Assembly (NCBI RefSeq): GCF_002205845.1
Contig: NZ_NISI01000010.1
Location: 217,353 to 281,352, forward strand
Source: Roseateles puraquae
GTDB lineage: Bacteria; Pseudomonadota; Gammaproteobacteria; Burkholderiales; Burkholderiaceae_C
Length of the DNA: 64,000 nt
Reading direction: 5' to 3'
Shown: piece after piece, positions 32,199 to 38,847 of the stretch
How the letters are laid out: the number at the start of each line of letters is the position of its first letter
How positions within the stretch are numbered: the first letter of the stretch is position 1
Translations under genes and position numbers: made by a program
Notes under the pieces: model-generated
What the model was told of the DNA's origin: nothing
Databases searched by the model: none
Seen by the model: the letters and a program-made list of their open reading frames with translations, nothing else

Positions 32199-32858
32199 TC
32201 AGCGGCCAGGCCCGGGCCACACCAGCACCGGCCCGCCGTCGTCGATGCGCGCGTGCTCCGGGGGCTGGAAGCCTGCCGCGCGCAGGGCGGCCAGCGCCGG
32301 GCGGGCGCTGTCTGCCACGGTTAGCACACGCGACTCGGCCTCATGGCCGAGGAAGGACAGGTAAACCGTCTGGCGCGGCAGCAAGGCCGCCAGGTGGCTG
32401 CGCCAATCGGCGCCGAGGCGGGCCTCGGCCTCGGCGGGTGAACCGGGGTAGAAGCGTGCGCCCAGCGCCTGCCAGAAAGGCGACCGGCCCGCGGCATCGC
32501 GCCAGCCAGGCAGCTCGGCCACCAGGGCGTCGCCGAAGTCCTGCGGGCGTTCACGCAGCTGGCCTTGGGCAGCGGCAATCAGCTGGCCCAGGGCCAAGGC
32601 CTGCGCGTCGGCATCCAGCCCGGCCGCGCAGTGCAACTCGGTGAGTTCGGCGCGGCCAGTGTGGTCGTTGCCCAGCAGCAGCGTGGTCTGCAGCCGGAAG
32701 AGCCCCAGCTCCGCCGCCGCATGCACCACCCGGCCCAGCCGGAAGTGATAACGCGGCAACCGCAGGCCCAGGCGTGGCACGAGGCGCAGCGAGGCGCGGC
32801 CGTCGGCCAGGGCCAGGCGCAGGCCGGCCTCGTCGGCGGTGATGTGGACGCGGTTCAT
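32199..32858 (-). CDS. aruG: Arginine N-succinyltransferase, beta-type subunit, compact
   Basis: The 219-residue protein is homologous to the C-terminal two thirds of AstA/AruG: HAAAELGLFRLQTTLLLGNDHTGRAELTEL, then GRSPFWQALGARFY, and a final IDDGGPVLV (compare DIFDGGP in the alpha subunit). Arginine N-succinyltransferase joins succinyl-CoA to arginine at the start of the AST route. Pseudomonas has two subunits of about 340 residues each; this one is about 120 residues shorter. It begins in an ATGA overlap with the alpha gene and is the last gene of the operon. If it cannot catalyse by itself it may be a structural or regulatory partner. Confidence 0.8.
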   Translation of the reverse strand: MNRVHITADEAGLRLALADGRASLRLVPRLGLRLPRYHFRLGRVVHAAAELGLFRLQTTLLLGNDHTGRAELTELHCAAGLDADAQALALGQLIAAAQGQLRERPQDFGDALVAELPGWRDAAGRSPFWQALGARFYPGSPAEAEARLGADWRSHLAALLPRQTVYLSFLGHEAESRVLTVADSARPALAALRAAGFQPPEHARIDDGGPVLVWPGPGR

Positions 32859-33871
32859 GCGCTCACCTCCGCCTGCAGCGGCGTGGCCAGCAGCCGGTCA
32901 CCGGGCTGCGCACCGACACGGGCGGCCGTGGCGGCATCCACGGCGCGGCCCACTTCGGCCAGCACGGCGCGAAAGCGGGCCCGCTCGGTGCAGGCCAGCA
33001 GTGCCGGCTCGCGCGGGCCGGGGTCATCCTGCACCAGCATCTCGCGGGCCAGGCGCACGCTGCGCAGCGAGGCCAGCGGCGCCTCGACCGTCGGGCCGCC
33101 GTCGAAGATGTCGACGTAGGTGTCCATGTCGAAGCCTTCGTCCTGCAGGATGGAAAACGGCAGCTCGCCCACCGGATGCAGCTGGCCCAGAGCCCACTGC
33201 GCGGCTTCGGGCAGCAGCGCCACGTAGATGGGCGATGGCGGCATCAGGTCGGCGATGAAGGCCTTGCTGCGCCCGCCCACGATCACTTCCGCCTGCGGGT
33301 AGTCCATGCCGAAGAAGCGCCGCCCCACCGCATCCCAGAACGGGCTTTGGCCCTGGGCATCGGTGATGCCGGGGCTCTCGGCCGCAATGCGTTCCGAAAA
33401 GCGATCGGCATGGGCCTGGATGAACAGCAGCCGCGCGCGCGAGAGCAGCTGCGCGGCCGGGCCGTCCTCGTAGGCGGGGTCGAGGTAGAAGGAGGTCAGC
33501 AGCGTGGCACCGGTCAGGTCGTGGCACAGGTGCAGGGTGTGCATGCGCTGAGACACGCCGAGCGCCGCGCTGGCGTGCACGACGAACTCGTTGCGGTAGC
33601 TGTAGAAGCGGTCGAAGAAACCGGCGCTGGCGGCAATGCCCGAGCAGCCGACCAGCCGGCCAGCCTGCAGGTCTTCCAGCACGAAGAGGTAGGTCTCTTC
33701 GCCGCTGGCGTCGTCGGGGCTGGCGAAGGCCTGGCGCGAGGCGTGGATGCGCGCGGCCAGCTTGGCCTCGTCGTTGGGCAGCGAGCTGATGCCGTCGGCG
33801 CTGGCCGCGGCCATGCGCACGAGGTCGGCCAGGTCGGCCTCGGCCACGGGGCGCAGCAGCAGGTGGTTCAT
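32855..33871 (-). CDS. aruF: Arginine N-succinyltransferase, alpha subunit
   Basis: The 338-residue enzyme matches AstA/AruF throughout: LRPVAEADLADLVRMA at the start, GCSGIAASAGFFDRFYSYRNEFVVHASAALG, LTSFYLDPAYEDGPAAQLLSRARLLF, GQSPFWDAVGRRFFGMDY, LMPPSPIYVALLP and YVDIFDGGPTVEAPL. It catalyses succinyl-CoA plus L-arginine to N2-succinylarginine, first step of the arginine succinyltransferase pathway. The later enzymes of that pathway (AstB, AstC, AstD) are not in the window. ATGA overlaps with both neighbours show tight coupling. Confidence 0.93.
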   Translation of the reverse strand: MNHLLLRPVAEADLADLVRMAAASADGISSLPNDEAKLAARIHASRQAFASPDDASGEETYLFVLEDLQAGRLVGCSGIAASAGFFDRFYSYRNEFVVHASAALGVSQRMHTLHLCHDLTGATLLTSFYLDPAYEDGPAAQLLSRARLLFIQAHADRFSERIAAESPGITDAQGQSPFWDAVGRRFFGMDYPQAEVIVGGRSKAFIADLMPPSPIYVALLPEAAQWALGQLHPVGELPFSILQDEGFDMDTYVDIFDGGPTVEAPLASLRSVRLAREMLVQDDPGPREPALLACTERARFRAVLAEVGRAVDAATAARVGAQPGDRLLATPLQAEVSA

Positions 33872-34863
33872 GCGGAATCTCCCGGAAGGGCAGGGGTGCG
33901 CCAGGCCTGGGCCCGGCGGCTGCGCTCATCGCGCGGGGTATGGCCGAAGTGGCTCTTGTAGGCGTTGGAGAAATGCGGCCCCGACGAGAAGCCGCAGGAC
34001 AGCCCGATCTGCAGGATGGACTGCGAGCTCTGCTGCAGCAGCCGCTGCGCCCGTGCCAGGCGCAGCGCCAGGTAGTGGCGCGAGGGCAGGGTGTCGAGAT
34101 GCTGCTTGAAGAGCCGTTCGAGCTGGCGGCGCGACACCCCCACGAGCTGGGCCACGTCTTCGGTCGGCAGCGGCTCGGCGAGGTTGGCTTCCATCAGCGC
34201 GAGGGCCTCGGCGAGCTTGGGGCTGCCGGCGCCGCGGCGCTCGCTGTAGCCGGCGCGCTGGCGCTCGTCCTGCGGCCGCAGGCCCTGCACGCCCAGCCAC
34301 TGCGCCAGCTCCTGGCCGAAGCGCTCGCCGTGCAGGCTGGCCAGCCACGCGCCGCAGAGGTCGACGCTGGCCAGCGCGCCCGCGCAGCTCAGTCGCCGGC
34401 CCTCGTCGCTGATGGCCCACAGGCCGCTGGCCCAGGCCACGGCCGGGTGGTCGTTGGCCAGGCCGTCCAGCAGCGGCCAGTCGGCACAGGCGCGTTGGCC
34501 GTCGAGCAGCCCGCAGGCGGCCAGTTGGGCTGCGCCGGCATCGATGCCGGCCAAGACGCGGCCCTCGGCGGCCCAGCGTTTCAACCACGTGGCCAGCGCG
34601 GGCTCGCAGGGGCCAGTGTCGGCCGTCACCAGGAAGACGGCATGCCAATCAGCCTGCGGCGGCAGGGCAGCGGTCTGCACCGCCGTGCCGTTGCCCGACA
34701 TGACGAGACCGCCGGTGACCGACAGGCATTCCGCTCGCCAGATCACCTCGTCCTGCAGCTCGTTGGCGGCCGCCAGCCCGTCCAGCACCCCGGCCAGGGC
34801 GAGCATCGAGAAGCCCGGCTGAGGCAGCAGGGCGACGCGGCGCAGGACGGGCGGCGGAGTCAT
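33868..34863 (-). CDS. argR: ArgR-like AraC-family regulator with DJ-1/GlxA-type sensor domain
   Basis: The 331-residue protein has an N-terminal DJ-1/PfpI-like domain (VALLPQPGFSMLALAGVLDGL..., GIDAGAAQLAACGLLDG, in which the usual nucleophile-elbow Cys is Asp) and a C-terminal AraC domain with two helix-turn-helix units (VAQLVGVSRRQLERLFKQHL and IGLSCGFSSGPHFSNAYKSHFG). The AraC part closely resembles ArgR of Pseudomonas aeruginosa, which activates arginine catabolic and transport genes. This differs from the unrelated ArgR of E. coli. The matching tandem half-sites at 38672-38761 and 30695-30736 support the call. It lies 13 bases after the transporter gene. Confidence 0.88.
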   Translation of the reverse strand: MTPPPVLRRVALLPQPGFSMLALAGVLDGLAAANELQDEVIWRAECLSVTGGLVMSGNGTAVQTAALPPQADWHAVFLVTADTGPCEPALATWLKRWAAEGRVLAGIDAGAAQLAACGLLDGQRACADWPLLDGLANDHPAVAWASGLWAISDEGRRLSCAGALASVDLCGAWLASLHGERFGQELAQWLGVQGLRPQDERQRAGYSERRGAGSPKLAEALALMEANLAEPLPTEDVAQLVGVSRRQLERLFKQHLDTLPSRHYLALRLARAQRLLQQSSQSILQIGLSCGFSSGPHFSNAYKSHFGHTPRDERSRRAQAWRTPALPGDSA

Positions 34864-34876
34864 GCCCGCAATCGTC

Positions 34877-36265
34877 TCATTGCCAGTGCATCAGTGCCGG
34901 CACGGCCAGCAGGGCCAGGGCCATGACGAGGTAGACCGCCTGCAGCGGCAGCATCCAGCGGAACCAGGTTCCGAAGGGCACGCCCGACAGCGCCAGCACG
35001 CCCACCGTGATGCCCGAGGTGGGGATGACCGGCGTGGTCAGCTCACCGAACTGGAAGGCCAGCACCGCGGTCTGGCGGGTGATGCCGACGAGATCGGCCA
35101 GCGGCGCCATCAGCGGCATGGTCAGCGCGGCCTGGCCGGTGCCGGAGTGGATGAAGAAGTTGATGACCGACTGGATCGCGAACATCTTCTGCGCAGCCAG
35201 CACGGGCGTGCTGGAGGCCACCAGCGGCGCCAGGGCGTTGAGCAGGCTGTCGATGATCTGGCCGTCGCGCATCAGGATGACGGTGGCCTTGGCCAGCGCA
35301 ATCACCAGCGCCGTCCCGACCAGGTCGCGTGCGCCCTGCAGGAAAGCGGCCATGAAGTCATCGGCGGACAGCCGCGCCAGCACGCCCACCGCGATCGCCA
35401 TCACGAGGAACAGGGCGGCGATCTCCTCGATGTACCAGCCGAACTTCACGACGCCGACGATCATCACGCCCAGCGTAGCCGCGAACAGCCACAGCACCGC
35501 GCGATGCCGGCCGGTCATGCCGGCGAACTGCTCGAAGCTGGCCAGGTCCAGCGTCTTGCGGCGCTCCTGATCGAGGGCGAACGTCGGGCTGAGTTCAGGC
35601 TGGCGCCGGATGCGGGCGGCCCACCACAGCAGGAAGGCGATGGTCAGCCCGGTGGCGATGGCCCAGCACAGCGCGCGGTAGCCCAGGCCCGAGAACAGCG
35701 GCACGCCGGCAATGCCCTGGGCCACGCCAACGTTGAACGGGTTCAGGAAAGCGGTCGCGAAGCCGACCTGCGAGCCCACGAAGGGAATGGCCACGCCGGT
35801 CAACGTGTCCAGTCGCAGGGCCAGCGCCAGCGGGATGAAGATCAGCACGAAGGGAATCGCCTCTTCCGCCATGCCGAAGGTCGCGCCGCCCAGCGAGAAC
35901 AGCGTGACGAACACCGGGATGACCAGCGCCCTGACCAGCGCCGAGCGACCGTGGGCGCGAGCCACGGACTTGATCAGCGCGTCGATGGCCTCGGTGCGCT
36001 GCAGCACCGAGAAGGCACCGCCCACGATCAGCACGAAGCCGATGATGAGCCCGGCCTCGACGAAGCCCTTGATGGGCGCCGTCAGCAGTGCGACGAGGCC
36101 TTGCGGCCGCGCCTCCACCAGGTGGAAGCTGCCGGCCTTGATGACCTGCTTGCCGTTGACCAGCTCGGTCTCGAACCGGCCGCCCGGCACGATCCAGGTC
36201 GAGGCCGCGATCAGCACCAGCAGCGCCGCCAGCAGGACGTAGGTGTTGGGGAGCTTGAACTTCAT
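34877..36265 (-). CDS. YfcC-family transporter, probable uptake of arginine-containing dipeptide or arginine
   Basis: The 462-residue polytopic protein starts MKFKLPNTYVLLAALL and has about 11-12 membrane helices. ASTWIVPGGRFE near the N terminus, the GGAFSVLQRTEAIDALIK region and the late PLMAPLADLVGITRQTAVLAFQFGELTTPVIPTSG are typical of the YfcC/DcuC-like (AitC/YfcC) family, which includes putative basic amino-acid carriers. Lying between the dipeptide hydrolase (ATGA overlap) and the arginine regulator, it most simply carries beta-Asp-Arg, or Arg, across the inner membrane. P. aeruginosa uses the aot ABC system for this step instead, so the assignment is inference from position. Confidence 0.82.
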   Translation of the reverse strand: MKFKLPNTYVLLAALLVLIAASTWIVPGGRFETELVNGKQVIKAGSFHLVEARPQGLVALLTAPIKGFVEAGLIIGFVLIVGGAFSVLQRTEAIDALIKSVARAHGRSALVRALVIPVFVTLFSLGGATFGMAEEAIPFVLIFIPLALALRLDTLTGVAIPFVGSQVGFATAFLNPFNVGVAQGIAGVPLFSGLGYRALCWAIATGLTIAFLLWWAARIRRQPELSPTFALDQERRKTLDLASFEQFAGMTGRHRAVLWLFAATLGVMIVGVVKFGWYIEEIAALFLVMAIAVGVLARLSADDFMAAFLQGARDLVGTALVIALAKATVILMRDGQIIDSLLNALAPLVASSTPVLAAQKMFAIQSVINFFIHSGTGQAALTMPLMAPLADLVGITRQTAVLAFQFGELTTPVIPTSGITVGVLALSGVPFGTWFRWMLPLQAVYLVMALALLAVPALMHWQ

Positions 36266-37380
36266 GGCGAGAGCAGCTTGCCGGAGCGGTAGGGGGTGGC
36301 GCCGGCAATCTTGGCCAGACGCATGCCGCGCGTGGCAAAGCGCCGCGCGCTGCGGGCGAAGCAGCGGCCGGTGGTGCGAGCATGCAGCGGCGTGCGCGCG
36401 TCGGTCAGCGGGCAGATGATCTCGGCGACCAGCTCGCCGGCCTCCACCCAGTCACCTGGCGCCTTGGCGAACACCACGATGCCGCTGCGGGGCGCCGTCA
36501 GCGGTTCGACACCTTCCAGCGGTGTGGCGTCACAAGCGGCGGGAGCCGGCGGCGGGGTGCCCTCCACGTGGCCGAGCTGCTGCAGCGTGGCCACCAGGGC
36601 AGCGGCGTCGCGCTCGGCCAGCTCGGCGCTCACCTCGGTCTCGCCGCGCAGCTCGACCGTGGCGGCAAGGCAGCCGTTCGGGTCGATCGGGAAGCGGCCC
36701 GCAAAGTGCGCGGCCAGCTCCCACCACAGCCGCGACAGCGTCTCGTCGAACGGATCGTCGCCCGAGACCTCGCTGTACAGCAGGGCCTGCGCGCCCAGGT
36801 AGCCCGCCAGCGGCTGCAGCGCCTGCACCTGCGGCGTGCCGGTGTAGACGTGCATGACCGCCTGGTTGTCGCAATGCAGGTCGAGCACCAGGTCGGCATC
36901 GGCGGCCAGGGTCTGCAGCAGATGCTTGAGCGCCTCCGCCTCGCTGCCGGGCTGCCAGGCGGCCAGCAGCTGGCGGCAGGCGGCGCGGATGGTGCGGGCA
37001 TTGGCATCGGCGTCCGCGCCCAGCCGGCCTTCGAGCGCCGGGATCAGCGCCGGCGTGAGGTGACGGAACTGGCGGTTGAAATTGATGCCGCTGCCGAGAT
37101 CGAATCGGCCGAAGGCCGAGCCCTGCACGTCCTGCGCCAAGCCGATCGGGTTGGCCATGGGCACGAGCACGATCTCGCCGCGGATGGCGCCGGCCGCCTC
37201 CAGCGCCGAAAAGCGTTCGATGAGGGCCTGCGCCACCAGCATGGGCGGCACTTCGTCGGCATGCAATGCGGCCTGCAGATAGGCCTTGCGGCCGGAGGTG
37301 CCGGCGCCGAAGTGCAGGCTGCGCACATGGCGCTGCGTGCCGGCGCTGGCGGCCGGCAGTTCATGGATCACGGTGCGCAT
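36262..37380 (-). CDS. cphZ: CphZ/AotO-type cyanophycin dipeptide hydrolase (AstE/aspartoacylase superfamily)
   Basis: The 372-residue zinc enzyme has the metal pair H40/E43 in LHADEVPP, a third ligand in LVLDLHCDNQ at about 170, and a catalytic Glu in VELRGETEVS. A beta-rich lipoyl-like domain forms the C-terminal third (LTAPRSGIVVFAKAPGDWVEAGE). Automated tools would call it succinylglutamate desuccinylase/aspartoacylase. CphZ, described by the Schmeing group, has this fold and splits beta-Asp-Arg from cyanophycin; its homologue AotO sits in the aot-argR operon of P. aeruginosa. The position here, one base after the cyanophycinase gene and beside argR-like and aruFG, fits CphZ. There is no signal peptide, so it acts in the cytoplasm. 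Confidence 0.87.
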   Translation of the reverse strand: MRTVIHELPAASAGTQRHVRSLHFGAGTSGRKAYLQAALHADEVPPMLVAQALIERFSALEAAGAIRGEIVLVPMANPIGLAQDVQGSAFGRFDLGSGINFNRQFRHLTPALIPALEGRLGADADANARTIRAACRQLLAAWQPGSEAEALKHLLQTLAADADLVLDLHCDNQAVMHVYTGTPQVQALQPLAGYLGAQALLYSEVSGDDPFDETLSRLWWELAAHFAGRFPIDPNGCLAATVELRGETEVSAELAERDAAALVATLQQLGHVEGTPPPAPAACDATPLEGVEPLTAPRSGIVVFAKAPGDWVEAGELVAEIICPLTDARTPLHARTTGRCFARSARRFATRGMRLAKIAGATPYRSGKLLSP

Positions 37381-37381
37381 G

Positions 37382-38608
37382 TCAGTTCGCCTGCAAGGGC
37401 GTGAAGAGGGGGGTGGCCATGCGCACGGGGGTCACGTCCAGGCGCACTTTCAGCACGGTGTAGTCCTCGCCGCCCAGGGCGCCGCTGAACCAGCCGACCA
37501 TGCCGGGGCCCTTGGTCAGGCGGAACTCGAAGCCCAGGTCGGGCGAGAGATCGCCGGGCCGCGGCTTGGCGCGGTAGGCGAGGCCCCGCACCTCCGGGAA
37601 GGGGCTGTCCAGCAACTGGGCCATGGCGGTCACGATGGCGCTGTCGGCCAGGATGTCCAGGAAGTACTGGTCGTGGCGCAGATAGGGCTTGTAGTCGCTC
37701 GCCGTGGGGTCGATCTTGGCCTCACGCAGCTTGTGCGGCGCGGGTGTGGTGACGCCAGTCTTGAGGTCGTGGCGGTCACCCCGGTCCAGGTAGCTGATGA
37801 CGGCGCCGCGCAGGTTGAAGGCCGGCACCCTGGCGTCGCTCGTGGCCTCGGACAGGTCCACCAGCAGCGCGCCGCGCGCGCCCACGATCTCCACCTGGCT
37901 CCCCTTCACCACGGCGGCGGTGTTCTCCTCCACGCCCAGGCCCGTCTTGAAACCCAGCGAGCGCATGGCCGGCAGCATGCGGCCGATGCGGCCGCGCTTG
38001 AGGAAATGCTGGTCGATGAACAGCTCCGGCCCGACGAAGCCCAGGCCGCGGTCGTACTCCTGCCGCTCGCGCCACTGGCCTTTCAGGATCTGCAGGTTGT
38101 CCTGTGCGTCGCGGAACATCATGCGGCTCATGATGGCCGCGCCTGCGCTGGTGCCGGCCACGACGCCGCCACCATCAAACACCTGCCAGATGGCCTTGAG
38201 CATGGCGTTGGGCTGGCCGCCGGGCTGCAGGGTGTCGACGATGAACTCCTGCGCGCCGCCCGAGAAGAACACCGCCTTGGAAGCCGCCACCTTGGCAATC
38301 AGCGCGGGGTTGTTGAGCTGGGCTTGAAGGTCGACGTCCTTCAGGCGCGGGGCCACTGGAATGGCTTCGGCATTGGCGCCGTGACGGTTGAGCGTGGCCA
38401 CGATCAGGCCGGCGCTGCGCTCCGGGTTGGCCGCGGCGGTGGCGAACACGGCGATGCGTGCGCCCGGGCCGCCGGCTTCTTCGACGATGCGTTCCCAGAC
38501 GGCGTCGTTGTCGCTCTTGAGGGCGCCACCGATGACGATGGCCGTGCCGGCATGCACGGCGCTGAGCCAGCACAGCGGCAGCAGGAGAAGGGGTTTCAGG
38601 AATCTCAT
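37382..38608 (-). CDS. cphE: Secreted cyanophycinase (CphE-like, S51 family)
   Basis: The 408-residue protein has a signal peptide (MRFLKPLLLLPLCWLSAVHAG) and so works outside the cytoplasm, like the extracellular CphE of pseudomonads. Motifs are IVIGGALKSDND, FFSGGAQEFIVDTL (GGAQ where many have GGNQ/GGDQ), the nucleophile GTSAGA with S154, FIDQHFLKRGRIGRM and GVEENTAAVV. The family cuts cyanophycin to beta-Asp-Arg dipeptides. It is the first gene of the operon that goes on to cphZ, and it is divergent from the TonB receptor across 239 bases that hold two ArgR-like operators. Confidence 0.9.
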   Translation of the reverse strand: MRFLKPLLLLPLCWLSAVHAGTAIVIGGALKSDNDAVWERIVEEAGGPGARIAVFATAAANPERSAGLIVATLNRHGANAEAIPVAPRLKDVDLQAQLNNPALIAKVAASKAVFFSGGAQEFIVDTLQPGGQPNAMLKAIWQVFDGGGVVAGTSAGAAIMSRMMFRDAQDNLQILKGQWRERQEYDRGLGFVGPELFIDQHFLKRGRIGRMLPAMRSLGFKTGLGVEENTAAVVKGSQVEIVGARGALLVDLSEATSDARVPAFNLRGAVISYLDRGDRHDLKTGVTTPAPHKLREAKIDPTASDYKPYLRHDQYFLDILADSAIVTAMAQLLDSPFPEVRGLAYRAKPRPGDLSPDLGFEFRLTKGPGMVGWFSGALGGEDYTVLKVRLDVTPVRMATPLFTPLQAN

Positions 38609-38671
38609 GCAGCCATCTTGTCAGCGCCGCGCGGCAGCGGCCAGCGGGTTAGGCCTCAAGCCGGTGCGTCA

Positions 38672-38713
38672 TGCACCGCAATCGCAATTGCATGTCGCTT
38701 CGCTGCAAGCCGT
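38672..38713 (+). promoter_or_regulatory. ArgR-like tandem operator, plus orientation
   Basis: Two contiguous 21-bp half-sites: TGCACC-N8-AA (38672-38687) and TGTCGC-N8-AA (38693-38708). The second is a perfect match to TGTCGC-N8-AA-N5, the half-site I recall for P. aeruginosa ArgR. GC precedes AA in both the second unit and, as CGC, the first. It is read toward the TonB-receptor gene, which starts 135 bases later. Confidence 0.75.
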
Positions 38714-38719
38714 CCACAG

Positions 38720-38761
38720 GGCGCTTGCGGTGAAGCGACGCGCACTTGCCCAGAAGCGACC
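38720..38761 (-). promoter_or_regulatory. ArgR-like tandem operator, minus orientation
   Basis: On the minus strand, GGTCGC-N8-AA-N5 (38761 down to 38741) runs straight into CGTCGC-N8-AA-N5 (38740 down to 38720). Both share GTCGCTTC as their first bases and GCAA at the far end. It points to the cyanophycinase operon, whose start codon is 112 bases further on, and is separated from the plus-oriented site by only six bases. Confidence 0.75.
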
Positions 38762-38847
38762 GGCCCGCCGAAACCCCATAGGCAAGTCAGACGCGGCCTC
38801 CCTAACCTGAATGGCATCCGATCCCACCCCACTCCACAGAGGCCTTC

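Noticed and set aside
36262..37380. Annotation as succinylglutamate desuccinylase (AstE)
   Set aside because: The fold agrees, and AstE would fit the arginine pathway, but the gene sits directly after a cyanophycinase gene with argR-like and transporter genes as in the aot/CphZ setting, so CphZ is the better call. AstE remains the alternative.
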